From contig CM035163.1 of NCBI GenBank assembly GCA_020205615.1, positions 46,159,652 to 46,223,651 on the forward strand: a stretch of 64,000 nt of DNA. Reading direction: 5' to 3'. The stretch's first letter is position 1. Every line of letters starts with the position of its first letter. This DNA comes from Panax quinquefolius (lineage: Eukaryota; Streptophyta; Magnoliopsida; Apiales; Araliaceae). Below are positions 34,238-44,436 of the stretch, piece after piece. The position numbers and the translations under genes were made by a program. The notes under the pieces are model-generated. The model saw nothing but the letters and a program-made list of their open reading frames with translations. It ran no database searches and was not told the DNA's origin.

Positions 34238-37063
34238 ATGGCAGAATGACGAGTTATAACCGGAATCCAACTCTTCGGCTTCAAAAAGTTTGAAAGATCG
34301 TAAACAAAGTTCAAGGACATACTTGAGCTCGTAAAAAAGAAGGTGGGTTCTCTCGAAAGTGCTTGGAGGTCGACACTCCGATCTATCTGAGCTAGTGAAG
34401 CAGTTCTACTCAAATGCTTCAATAGATTCTGGGCTTCTAACCATGAAGGTGAAAGGATCAAGTTTGAAGATAAGGTCTGATAAACTTGAATGAAGTCGAC
34501 ATTGAAGAAGGCAAGAGGCTAATGCAGTACCAAAGAAACCCTAGTCTGAAGGGCATGAAGAAGAAGGAGTTTCCTAAGGAATTCGAGCTCCTTGCTGAGA
34601 TAGTGGGCAAATATATACTATGCAAGGATACTGCACATGACACTGTGCTTGATCAGCAGTTGAAAATAATGTTTACTATAGTTCTGAAGAAGCGAATCAA
34701 CTTTGGAGAAATCCTGTTCGATCATATCTCCAAATGGGTAGAAAAGGCTAAGTTGAAGAAGTTTACAGAAAAACCCCTGACAAAGGTGTTTCATGGAAGA
34801 CTGTTGAGTATAGTGCTAAAGAAGAAACTGGGAAAAAAATCAAGAATGATGAAGGAGAGCCTCTAAATGTTCACAAAGTAATGTCTCCACAACTGTTTGT
34901 GAACTGGAAGAAGAACCCAAAGGAAAACAGGAAGTTGACAACAACAGGGAGCAGCATAAAGAACTCTGCGAAAAAGAGGAAGGCGAAGAGGTGGAAAGCT
35001 CTGAGTCTGGTGACTCTGCACCAGCAGCAACCACACCAGCAAGGAAGAAATCCAAGGGCGTGAAGAAAACTGAGTCCTCTCCAAGAAGTCTCTCCACAGA
35101 AGACAAGGATGAAGATGAAAAGGTCTCAACTGCAGAGACCACAAAGAGGAGAAGTAACAGACTACTTCAAGGGCCATCTAGAAAGAAAGCTAAGGTGGTA
35201 AACAAACTAGTCCCAGTTTCCCAAGAAAGTACATTTGACGAAGAGGAGAACATAGAGTCAGAGGAAGAGAAGGGAACTGATGATCTTAAGACCAAGTCCG
35301 TAAAGAACGAATCCAGCAATGAAGCTGAAGTTGGATTCATGGAACAAAATACAGAATCTGCTGATGAAGAAAAATACACAAGCCCAGTGGCTAACTCTCA
35401 GAGCATTCACTCTGATGATGAAGAAAAGCTACAAGATGACCCAACTGCATCTCCAAATGCAAATGCTCTAATAAGCCCAGATGATGGGTCAAATGATGGT
35501 GATTCTGAAGAAGAAAGACATGCCCCTGCCAATGGTGAAAGTCAAGGAAGCTTGCCTGATGATTCAAAGGCCTCGGAGTCTGAAGAGGAGGAAGAGTCTG
35601 ACTCTCCCATAGCTGAACCCCCAAGGAGAAAGAAGAGCTACAGATTACTTGCTCAATTTGCCTCCAAGAAGAAAAGTGATCACTCTACTGCAGTCATTGA
35701 ATTAAGTGATGATGAATTTGAGTCATAGGAAGAAAGTGCTGAAGATGGGACTAGTAATGAAAAAGATGAATCCAAGGAAGATCTTGCTGAAGAAGGTTCT
35801 GGAAATGAAATTCAGCAAGAAGAATTCACTGATGAATCTGAGGAAAGGAGCCAACAAGATTCAAGCTCGAGAAGTGAAGAATTGGAGAAAGACTCTGGTT
35901 CTATAAATCAGGAATTAGAAGAACTAGCAAACTATCCTATCTTCTCTCCAGCCAGGATTAACAGAAGAAGAATAGTGGAAGGCTCGAATGAATCACAAGA
36001 AGTACTTCCAGAAATTCCAAGCCTAGAGCCGGTGTCTCAGAACTTCTCAAAGGTGAAGAATTATGCAACAATGATGATCAAAGACCAGCCCCACTACAAA
36101 GTCTATAGACATACTGGCAACCACTATATTACTTATGATCGTAGAGTGGACTCTGAAGGCAGAAGGATTATGACCAAGGAGATAATCGTAGAGTCAGTTC
36201 ACTCTACCACTAATGATATGTAAATCCAAAATGAGAAGCTTTCATCTGCTCAAACACTGTTGACCGACATTCCTTCATCCTCTAACAACGATTGGTACTC
36301 AATGATCTTTCAGATTCTCAACACTTTCAAAAATATGTCCAAGGATGAAAATCGTAGAGACCAATCTGATGCTTAACAAAAGGCTGCCCAACCAGATGAC
36401 CAAATTCCTATGGAGTAGGAGCTGATGAAAAACTCTGATGAGCTGATTGAGAAGATATCTCTAATCAATGAAGAATCAAAGAGGTTGACAGCAACAGGAG
36501 ATAATTCAGTTCAAGACAGACTCCAAGCAACGATGGATGATGTATCTCTCAAAATCAAAGAGAGAGATCACATCTATCTGAAGGCTATGAATGATCAGAA
36601 GGCAGATGCACTACGAGCGCAGAAAGAAAATAAAGAATAACTCCAAGTCCTCTCTGACAAGATTGACAACATGAATCAGTCTTTCTCCGTGTAACTTGAG
36701 TTGAGCCAACAAGAACTCAAGATTGAAGTTGCTAACTCCTCGTATCTGATGGAGCAGCTTATGTCCAACATGGAAAAGCTCTCTCAAGTGATTAATGACA
36801 AAAAGGGGGAGAAAAAGAGGAATAGAAAGAGGCACAATAAGAAGTATTCAAGAAAAGGCAAGAAGAGCAAAAGACAACAAGAGAAAAAGACAGTAGAAGA
36901 AGAAGCTGGGTTATCATCTGAGGGGGAGCCAAATGATGATGAGCCTGTGTTTGCAAAGACTGAGGGGGAGCCAAAAAAAGAAGAAGAGAAGCACACGTCT
37001 AAGGGGGAACAGACAAAAGAGATGAAGTCCACATCCCAGAGGGAGCAGGAGCAAACAGATTAA
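34238..37063 (+). pseudogene. N long acidic protein, broken by stops
   Basis: One decayed reading frame of about 940 codons runs from ATG 34238 to TAA 37061. Its phase changes near 34474, in the A-run at 34833-34839, and near 34905-34915. From there to the end it keeps one phase with stops only. In-frame nonsense codons sit at 34247, 34301, 34388, 35726, 36221, 36374, 36416, 36638 and 36692. The N-terminal third is folded-looking and basic, with LKKRINFGEILFDHISKW near 34685-34740 resembling the INVGEWIF-type segment of plant putative transposon protein families. The middle (34910-35900) is Ser/Glu/Asp-rich and surely disordered, with a SUMO-interacting-motif-like VIELSDDE at 35693-35716. The C-terminal part (36425-36840) is heptad-like, then a Lys/Arg-rich tail. 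Function is unknown. Confidence 0.7.
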
Positions 37064-37118
37064 ATAGATGAATAGCTGATCAACAGATATCCTGGAAATA
37101 TACATGGAGCCAAAGAGG

Positions 37119-38083
37119 TCGACAGCCTGCCTACGAGCCGACCGAGCATCTGCCGAAGCCAAGTCAAGAATCGTAGACTACACTCAGAGTCGTAGAGTCT
37201 ACTGATCATATCAGAGGCTGAGATCGTAGTCGAGCAAGATCAGATGAAGACAACGAACACAAAGTCAGAAATTGTATAGTGTCAAGATCTGATCTCTGAG
37301 TCGTAGTGTCTACATAGCCGAAGCTAAATCATAGAGTGTAGAACTCAGACTTAAACAGATGTGCTCACAACGCCAAGGCAGAATCGTACACGATTCTCAA
37401 TAATTGAGCACTCCCAGAATATCCAAAGGAATGAAGCCTCTAGTCTAAGCTGCAAAGATACATCCCACCTGAAGGAAACCAGAGAGCACTCAACAAATGG
37501 CATGCAAGCTAATGAAAGATCTAAGCACCAACCTAATCTGCATCCAGATTGAGTTGTAAAGCCATTCGAGATGAAGTCTTCCACAAGTTGATCGAAGAAG
37601 ACTTCATGGAATCGACTAAGGAAAGTCGAAGAAGTCACGATGGTATCAAGTAGAGCCAGACGCGATCTTGGAAGCAACCAGGATCGTAGTGTTTGCTAAA
37701 TAAAGAAAGAACTGATGGAGTGTTCACTAAGATACTGGTCAGCCTCTGAAGAACAAGGCTAAAGTGATTAAGCTTTGGGTCAGTCCATTGATGATAAGTG
37801 AATGGGAGATCACAAGGAGAAAGTGAGCTGGACACGCCACAAATCTGAAGTGTCTTGTTAATCAAAAGGGGCCAGAGTAAAGAATCAAGCCATCGTGATT
37901 CTAAGATCACCGAGGCAAAATGAAGTGTTGAGGCCTTTGCCTGAGAAGGAAGAGGTATTCTATATTGAAGATCCAATTAACACTCTTCAAGATCGTGGTG
38001 TTGACTCTATATGTCAATGAGCAATAGTCAACAAGACATTATGATCAGGTCCAAGAAAGCAAGCATCAGAATCGTAGAGTTTG
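37119..38083 (+). mobile_element. N 3' LTR, first segment (5' truncated)
   Basis: It matches 28787-29750 of the 5' LTR from GACAGCCTGCCTACGAGCCG. The first 500 bases of the LTR and the polypurine tract are missing. S1 interrupts it at GAGTTTG; the intact order is visible at 29736-29760. Confidence 0.9.
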
Positions 38084-38640
38084 TGTGAGACCCCAGATTT
38101 TATGAATAAATATTTAATTTTGTCGAAATAATTTTTTGAGTATTATGGTGTGGATTTAATATAATGTTATAGTTGTGGGTAATATTTATAAATTTTGCAA
38201 AGTATGCAAGTTGTTATATTATATTCGATTGGTCGGGAAATATTCCTTATGTCAGGGAATATTCGTACGACGACACAATCTTTGGTGGACCCCATAACAG
38301 AATTATTATCGGATTGAGAAATCGACAAAAATATTTTATGAAAATAACGACGGAAGTTTTACTGATTATCTTCGTTGAACTACTTTCGGTAGTAAAAAAT
38401 ACGATGTCTGCATGGTTGCATAGTAGCACACAGTATTGATTATTGATGCTTACATAAAAAGTCACCCAGTTATACTCAATTATTGCTACAGTAATTGCTG
38501 CATCATATCTCTCATATTATTGATTCAATTATTGTCACAGTATCATCTGCATAATATGTTATATTATTAAATCAATAATTGAGACGACAAAGTTATTCAT
38601 ATTATTAAATTGCAATATTTACAATGTCTAGAAGTTCTGT

Positions 38641-38718
38641 GAAGGAGAGGTTTGGTCACCTAATTGCGTGCCAATAGGGAGAAATCCTTATTGGAAAGCC
38701 CCCTCTTTCCTGGGAATG
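38641..38718 (+). promoter_or_regulatory. Conserved double-hairpin block of chromovirus LTRs (U3)
   Basis: After GGTTTGGTCACCTAATTG come arms CCAATAGGGA and TCCTTATTGG around GAAA (ten pairs with one G-T). Sharing its last two bases is GGAAAG, CCCCCT, CTTTCC (six pairs). Equivalent blocks lie near 233-322, 11822-11905, 17698-17785, 20844-20918, 23344-23424, 26693-26764, 52397-52474 and 57948-58024. The loop is GAAA or GAGA, both GNRA type. The surrounding U3 sequence is more diverged than the block. It is upstream of the TATA box, so in RNA it would lie only in the 3' untranslated end. Confidence 0.75.
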
Positions 38719-39079
38719 ACCTGGTTGATAAATATTGTGAGTTATAATATTAATGATGAATGTTATTAAAATTGAAGTTGTGCTCGGAGTTGAATTTGGA
38801 GACGCGAACGTGATATTTGAGTCCGGAGCGATGAAATTAGTAAAAATAGACTATAAACACAAAATTTTCCGATTTTTACTATTTGGTCAAAAAGTCAACA
38901 GTTGACTTTTTCTGGAAAAGTCAAACTTTGAAATTTCAAAATTTATATTTTTGATAAAAATAGTTTCATTGTGTTGGAATTATTTGTGTTAGTGAAAATT
39001 GACATTTATTTCGATAATAATTGATGTCTGAAGGTTATATTGTTCAATCGGGTATTCGGGGCACTTTTTGTGTCAGAGT

Positions 39080-39215
39080 ACTATTCATGAGTTACTATTT
39101 ATGAATTACTATTCACGAGTTACTATTCACAAGTTACTATTCATGAGTTATAATTCATGAGTTACAATTCACAAGTTACTATTCACGAGTACTATTCATG
39201 GGGTACTATTCACCC
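39080..39215 (+). repeat. GAGTTACTATTCAC minisatellite (S1)
   Basis: About nine units of 14-16 bases, the complement of the GTGAATAGTA arrays. Confidence 0.85.
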
Positions 39216-39384
39216 GAATAATATATTTATTTTCAGTCCAAATCATTTTTGGGTACAATATTATTCCATGAGGAGATGTGCTAATTTTTCAGACCGTTGG
39301 TTGAAATTATAATAGTAAATCAATATGGATCGTTGATTTAAAGTTTTAATAGTAACTTGCCCTTTCAGTTTTCCAAGAGTTACG

Positions 39385-39670
39385 TGTCTCTTCGGTGTTC
39401 CAAGGGTTAATTGCCCCTTCGCAAATAGTAGTTGTCTCTTCAATATTACCAAGAGTTATTTGCATCTTCGGTGTTCCAAGGGTTAATTGCCCCTTCGCAA
39501 ATAGTATTTGTCTCTTCAATATTACCAAGAGTTATTTGCCTTTGCCCCTTCGTAAATAGTAGTTGTCTCTTCAATATTATCAAGAGTTATTTGCCTCTTC
39601 GGTGTTCCAAGAGTTAATTACCCCTTCGCAAATTGTAGTTATCTCTTCAATATTACCAAGAGTCATTTTG
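39385..39670 (+). repeat. Tandem repeat of about 78 bases in S1
   Basis: Four copies (one shortened) of a unit containing TTCGGTGTTCCAAGGGTTAA, CCCCTTCGCAAATAGTA and CTCTTCAATATTACCAAGAG. It lies just upstream of the TATA box. I see no equivalent in the other LTRs. Confidence 0.85.
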
Positions 39671-39707
39671 ACCTTTTGTTAAGACTAAGAGCCATTCTCA
39701 GTTTTTC

Positions 39708-39715
39708 TATAAATA
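39708..39715 (+). promoter_or_regulatory. TATA box of S1
   Basis: TATAAATA precedes a purine-rich GAGAGAGAAATTATAGAGAG stretch by about 60 bases, the likely start of R. Equivalent boxes are at 26141, 51852, 54450 and 57447. Confidence 0.65.
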
Positions 39716-39894
39716 GAAGCTAATTCCTTCATTATTTCTTACGAATTCACTGAAACTCTAGAGAGAGAAATTATAGAGAGAAAGAAGAAGAGTATTCTAC
39801 TACTTCACTACTTTGATATCCAGTGTCTTTTACGGTAAGGGATATTATTTGTTGTACCCGTAAGGGGTGTTATTCTTTTGTATTCATGAAGAGA

Positions 39895-40430
39895 ACTTCT
39901 ATCATTCCATCCTTTATTATTCTGTTGGAATAACCTGTATACGCGGACTCCCCTATACTTGGTGAAATCCTTATGTTGTTCCATTCTTTATTATTCTGTT
40001 GGAATAACCAGTATACACGAACTCCCCTATACTTGGTGAAATCCTTCTGTTATTCCATTCTTTATTATTATGTTGGAATAACTGGTAAATGCAAAGTACT
40101 GCATACATGGTGAAATTCTTCTATTATTCCATTCTTTAATATTACGTCGAATATCCGCTTCGGTGTAATTTCACGACTTCGGTTCCATTATTTATTATTC
40201 CGTATTTATTATTCTGTTGGAATAACCTGTCTATGCGAAGTACCGCATGCATGGTGATTTCTGTTGTTATTCCATTCTTTATTATTCTGTTGGAACATCC
40301 TGTCGGTGTGAATTTCACCTGACCTGGTTCCGTTATTTATTATTCTGTTGGAATAACCTGTCTATGCGAAGTACCGCATGCATGGTGATTTCTGTTGTTA
40401 TTCCATTCTTTATTATACTCAGTTGGTTAA
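39895..40430 (+). repeat. TTATTCCA/TGGAATAA hairpin array (S1)
   Basis: About seven units with arms GTTATTCCA and TGGAATAAC around a TTCTTTATTATTCTG-type loop, separated by spacers containing CCCTATACTTGGTGAAAT or GCATGCATGGTGAT. It is downstream of the TATA box. Confidence 0.8.
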
Positions 40431-40659
40431 AAGTTTTGATTTCTATACTCCATGAAATTAGTGGAATATCCTTGATATTTGCGCTTCATCCAGTATCTTT
40501 TCATGAAAATATTCTTCTGAGCATTCTTGAATTTTACTTTACAAAGAAGTATCATGTTGACAATTTGGATGTTATTAGTTCCTGGATAAATTAATTCTTG
40601 AACTTGTTTTATTGAATTCTTATATCATTGTCATCATCCTCATGTTTATATTTTTGAAA

Positions 40660-40915
40660 GTCATCGTGGCACATGTGCGTAGATGGACTTGGTATGATTA
40701 TGACCGTGGATTATTCAAATATAATCATGGTAGTAATGTTAAAAATGATGTGATAAAAGTCCTCATTGGCCCGTAGTGCATTGATGGACAGTTGTTGGCA
40801 TGATCATGACCATTGATGAATACACAAATATCCTTGGCCCGTAGTGCATGGATAATTTGTGGTCGTGACCCTAATGAATATCCTTGGCCGTAGTGTAGGG
40901 ATGATGTGGAATATT
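40660..40915 (+). repeat. CACTAC-type hairpin array in S1
   Basis: Four units in the complementary reading: GGCCCGTAGTGC loops flanked by CCTCATTG/CATTGATGG, ATCCTTG/CATGGAT and ATCCTTG/AGGGAT-type arms, plus one degenerate unit at 40660-40690. Confidence 0.75.
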
Positions 40916-41432
40916 TATTAAGCTGAGTCTCAGCTATAAAAATTGATGAAAACGTTTTAAATCATAAAAGATAGTAGATTTTATTCTCTACTTGACTCTT
41001 TTAATGGATTGCTTGTTCATTACTGAGCTTAAACTTGATGTCTATTGTATTTTATCAGTTTAACATTGTTGGAGACTAATGATAATATATTCTGCATTAT
41101 CTTAGTCATAATATTTCTTACTGGGCTAGTTGAGCTCACCCTTTTTTTCACTGTTCTCTTCAGGATATGAGAACATAGCTGGGACGAGTCGGGGAACGGA
41201 GTTATGGTCCGGATGATAGTATTAGCTAGTAGTCCTCACTATTTTGTTAAATAGTGTGACTATAAATGTAATGAGGACTTATTCTGAGAGTGGATATTGT
41301 CTAGAAGACAGTATTTATATTTAAACTCGCAGCTCTCTTGTTGTATAATTAAGATTGTATTTATATTCTATACCATATATTTGGAGACTCAAAATGGGTG
41401 ATGTATACCTATTTTGGGGGCGTCACATTTTG

Positions 41433-42043
41433 GTCATCCGAAGATTGAAGCATTGGCAACGGTTCAATCTGAAGGTTGGTATTCAGACAAGAGCTTATTG
41501 AGAGCATCGATGTAAAAGGACAACCCTTTGATCTAGAAATCAGAAGGGGGAAATAAAGTCGTCGACCTGCCCGAGACATCAAAGTAACATCTCTGACGGG
41601 GTAGGTGAAACAGTAGACTGCAGTGTCAGAAACTCATGTCATATCACATCTGCAGTCTGCACCAAACAACTCGAGATCTGTGAAGCAGTTTGAATAGCTC
41701 TTAACAGCTACTTTCCAACGAGAAGATTGGCAAGGAGTATAAATCAAAAAGAGCTTCAAAGATCAAGGGTTGCTGGAGTTGCTGAGTTTTAACTGCTATA
41801 ACTGCTATGTATGTTTTAACTGCTTACCACCGAACTAACCTTACGAACAATGTATGTAAGATTATGAAAATATCAATGAAGGGGATCTTTTACTTATTCC
41901 GATGTGCTTGAAAAGATTCTTATGCTTGTCATATGCTAAGTTATTAGCAATACAAAATGAACCAGAAAAGTATTTGAAATAAAAAGGATCTATTCAACCC
42001 CCCCCCCCCCTTCTAGATCTATTGTGCCTACTGGGAACTAACA
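41433..42043 (+). mobile_element. N 3' LTR, second segment
   Basis: It continues from 38083 with GTCATCCGAAGATTG. It lacks the bases equivalent to 30109-31011 of the 5' LTR; the join is at TTTTAACTGC. It ends with a run of thirteen C then CTTCTAGATCTATTGTG and ACTAACA. The following CTCTT is the target duplication, and the copia host resumes with GATACGCAATAATTG as at 7534. Confidence 0.9.
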
Positions 42044-42048
42044 CTCTT

Positions 42049-42373
42049 GATACGCAATAATTGATTGGTGTATCTAAAAGGAAAATCATACCTTGTTGGA
42101 CATGGTGCGGTCCATAATGATTTTACCGACATTCCAGTATCCTTCTAGGGTCAAACCAAAGAAATGGCTGCATATCTATAAAAGATAACCTCAAAATCTG
42201 GTCCCTAGACTCCATAGAAGTTAAGGACGGGGAGGATTCCTAATCTTAAGTATATTAAGATAAGGGGTTATCCAGCTTATGTGAAAAAATTTCAAAGGAT
42301 AAGCTTGGAACAAAATTTGATAAGTACAGATTTGTGGGACATCCTAAAGTAAATTTAGGGTATATGTTCTATA
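42049..42373 (+). pseudogene. pol: Cop-A2 pol, integrase end
   Basis: It aligns with 7534-7878 of Cop-A1 (CATACCTTGTTGGA, then GATAAGGGGTTATCCAGC, then TTTGTGGGACATCCTAAAG). It reads as broken integrase/RT-linker text and is interrupted at ATAATCCT by S2. Confidence 0.8.
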
Positions 42374-42574
42374 ATCCTTGTGACGCCCCCAAAATAGGTG
42401 CACATGACCCATTCTGAGTCGCCAGATATCACACTAAAAAAATCAAATACAAACTTCATTTATACAATCGTTGAACGTGTAGCATGCGATATGCGACACA
42501 CATAAGCTGTGAGTTTTAATACAAATATATGTAATTCTCATAGTGCCTCGACCACAACACCTTACAATGGTACT

Positions 42575-42904
42575 TTACATAAAAGTACAGTCAATAACTA
42601 TTTTAAAAACTAAAATCTTTAGAAAATGATCAAAGAAACCTTCGTACATGGGAGGCCATGCATCTAAGTTATGATAGATATCATATGACTCAAGGATTAT
42701 CCTTGGTTGACCCAATAGACCCCAAAGAAAAATGAGAAGATTACTGTCATGTTCTTTCCAATGGTGAGTCTTCTCTTGACATGTTTGAGAGTTATATTTT
42801 AACCAAACTCCAAGATTATATAGGTAGTGCTCATAGATATAATCAGCAAGTGCATGTGCACAACCCTGTCTTATGATAACACGAAGTCGTCTGTCATTAG
42901 ACAT
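42575..42904 (-). CDS. LTR-encoded protein of unknown function, S2
   Basis: An ATG-started frame of 109 residues on the minus strand, homologous to 21871-22221. MSND, QGCAHALADYIYEHYLYNLG, HHWKEHDSNLLIFLWGLL and YDIYHNLDAWP are kept. A deletion of about seven residues follows KYN. The frame ends at the same CTFM. Although the host LTR is a different subfamily and clearly diverged, the frame is still open. Upstream, a TGA replaces a TGG of the F copy before the ATG, supporting the ATG as start. Confidence 0.55.
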   Translation of the reverse strand: MSNDRRLRVIIRQGCAHALADYIYEHYLYNLGVWLKYNSQTCQEKTHHWKEHDSNLLIFLWGLLGQPRIILESYDIYHNLDAWPPMYEGFFDHFLKILVFKIVIDCTFM

Positions 42905-43554
42905 CTTGTATGATAGTGGCAAAACACCCTTCCAAAGTTGGGTTCACCTCACCCTATTCGGTTCACCAAAATCAACGGTTAAAATGACGTATAAAATATG
43001 ACACACTTATCTAAAATTTCTCAAAGAAATTATTTCCATGCTATTTTAAGGGAAACCTCAACAGCTATAGACCACCGTTCTAATCCCCTATTACCCCCAC
43101 TCGACCCAGCTACACTCTTATTACCTGAAAAGAATTGTGAAGCAAAAATGGTGAATACAACTAGCCCAGTAAAGAATATCATGACTAAAGTTAACTAAAT
43201 TATCAATAGACTTCGTCAATAATAATTCAGAGATTTAGAACATATGGTAGATGATAAAATATTTTAACCATAGTTGCAACGGAACGAGCAATCCATTAGA
43301 AGAGTAAAATAGACCATAAGGTCTATTATCTTCTCCATGTTAAAAGTCCACTAACAATGTTTTATCCCTGTAACATCAATCAATAATTCCTATCCACAAT
43401 CATGTGAATAACTCATAATCATAATTGTGATTCTAAATTCCTCTTCGCACCTAGGACAAAGATAATTTTCATCACCTATCTTTACCTGAAACATCAAAAA
43501 TCATGGTTATACCAAATTATAATTCTTGTTCATAATCATACTAATAAATTCGTC

Positions 43555-44010
43555 TTTTCACTACGGACCAAAGATATTCATTAACAATTCATCTTTGCAC
43601 TACAGGCCAAAGACATACAACTGTATTTTAGAAGAGTCAAGTAGAGCTTGATATCTACTATCTTCTACGAATTAAAAGTGTATTATCAATATTTTATCGT
43701 TGAGACTCAGCTTAATAATCTACATCATCGAATCATCCCTGCACTACGGTCAAGGATTTTCATTAGTATTACGACCACGAATTATCCATGCACTACGGGC
43801 CAAGGATATTCGTGTTTAACAATGGTCATGATTATACTGAATAATCCCTGGTTATAATCATACCAACAACTGTCCATCAATGCACTACGGGCCAGTGAGG
43901 ACTTTTACCACATTATTTATAACATTACGGGTCATGATTATACCGAATGATCCCTGGTCATAATCATACCAATTAACAGTCCATCTATGCACGTAAGCCA
44001 AAGATGACTT
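43555..44010 (-). repeat. CACTAC-loop hairpin array, six units (S2)
   Basis: Arms include TCTTTT/CAAAGAT, ATCTTTG/CAAAGAC, ATCCCTG/CAAGGAT, ATCCATG/CAAGGAT, CATCAATG/CAGTGAGG and CATCTATG/CAAAGATG. The array joins E1-type and E2-type stems in one LTR. Confidence 0.8.
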
Positions 44011-44219
44011 TCATCACAATATAAGCATGAGGATGATGACACTGATATAAGTAATAATCAAACGAAATCAAGGATAAATATTAAAGACTTTAAATTTATC
44101 CAGAGTTTAAAAATATCTAAATTGTTAACATGATACTACTTTGTGGAGTAAAATTCAAGAATAATATTTATGTACCAAAATAATTTGGACAGAAAAGAAA
44201 TATATTTTTTGGGTAAATA

Positions 44220-44436
44220 GTTCTCCGTGAATAGTACCCTGTGAATAGTACCTCGTGAATAGTACCCCGGAATGAAAAGTACCCCAAATACTCGAGTAAA
44301 TAATATTTGGGTGAATAGTAATTGGGTGAATAGTAACCCGTGAATAGTAATTCGTGAATAGTACTCCGGTATGAAAAGTACCCCGAATACCCGAATGAAT
44401 AATATTTGAGTGAATAGTAACTGGGTAAATAGTAAC
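44220..44436 (-). repeat. GTGAATAGTA minisatellite (S2), target of element G
   Basis: Tandem units with GTGAATAGTACC and AATGAAAAGTACCCC variants. It continues at 50792-50910 after G, so G inserted in the array and duplicated GTAAC. Confidence 0.85.

Larger units (their letters stand above)
38084..41427 (+). mobile_element. Solo chromovirus LTR S1
   Basis: 3344 bases from TGTGAGACCCC to GGGGGCGTCACA, with no interior and no primer site. GTTTG (38079-38083) and TTTTG (41428-41432) flank it as a five-base duplication with one change. It arose from an element by LTR-LTR recombination. Contents: U3 hairpin block (38641-38718), GAGTTACTATTCA array (39080-39215), a 78-base tandem (39385-39670), TATA box (39708-39715), TTATTCCA hairpins (39895-40430) and CACTAC-type hairpins (40660-40915). 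Confidence 0.95.
42379..44436 (-). mobile_element. Solo chromovirus LTR S2, first segment
   Basis: It begins TGTGACGCCCCC after ATCCT (42374-42378). It holds the LTR-encoded frame (42575-42904), the CTAGCCCAGTA block (43161-43171), six CACTAC-loop hairpins (43555-44010) and the GTGAATAGTA array (44220-44436). Element G interrupts it inside that array, at GTAAC. It carries both the coding insert of F LTRs and the hairpin array of S1-type LTRs, so it is a mosaic. Confidence 0.9.

Noticed and set aside
34840..35624. Minus-strand frames opposite the acidic region of N
   Set aside because: They read serine- and leucine-rich text that mirrors the Glu/Asp/Ser codons of the plus strand, and they have no homology of their own.
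40660..40915. Regularly spaced repeats resembling a CRISPR array
   Set aside because: The units are short hairpins with irregular spacing inside LTRs of a plant retrotransposon. No cas genes, no leader, and the spacers are homologous between copies.
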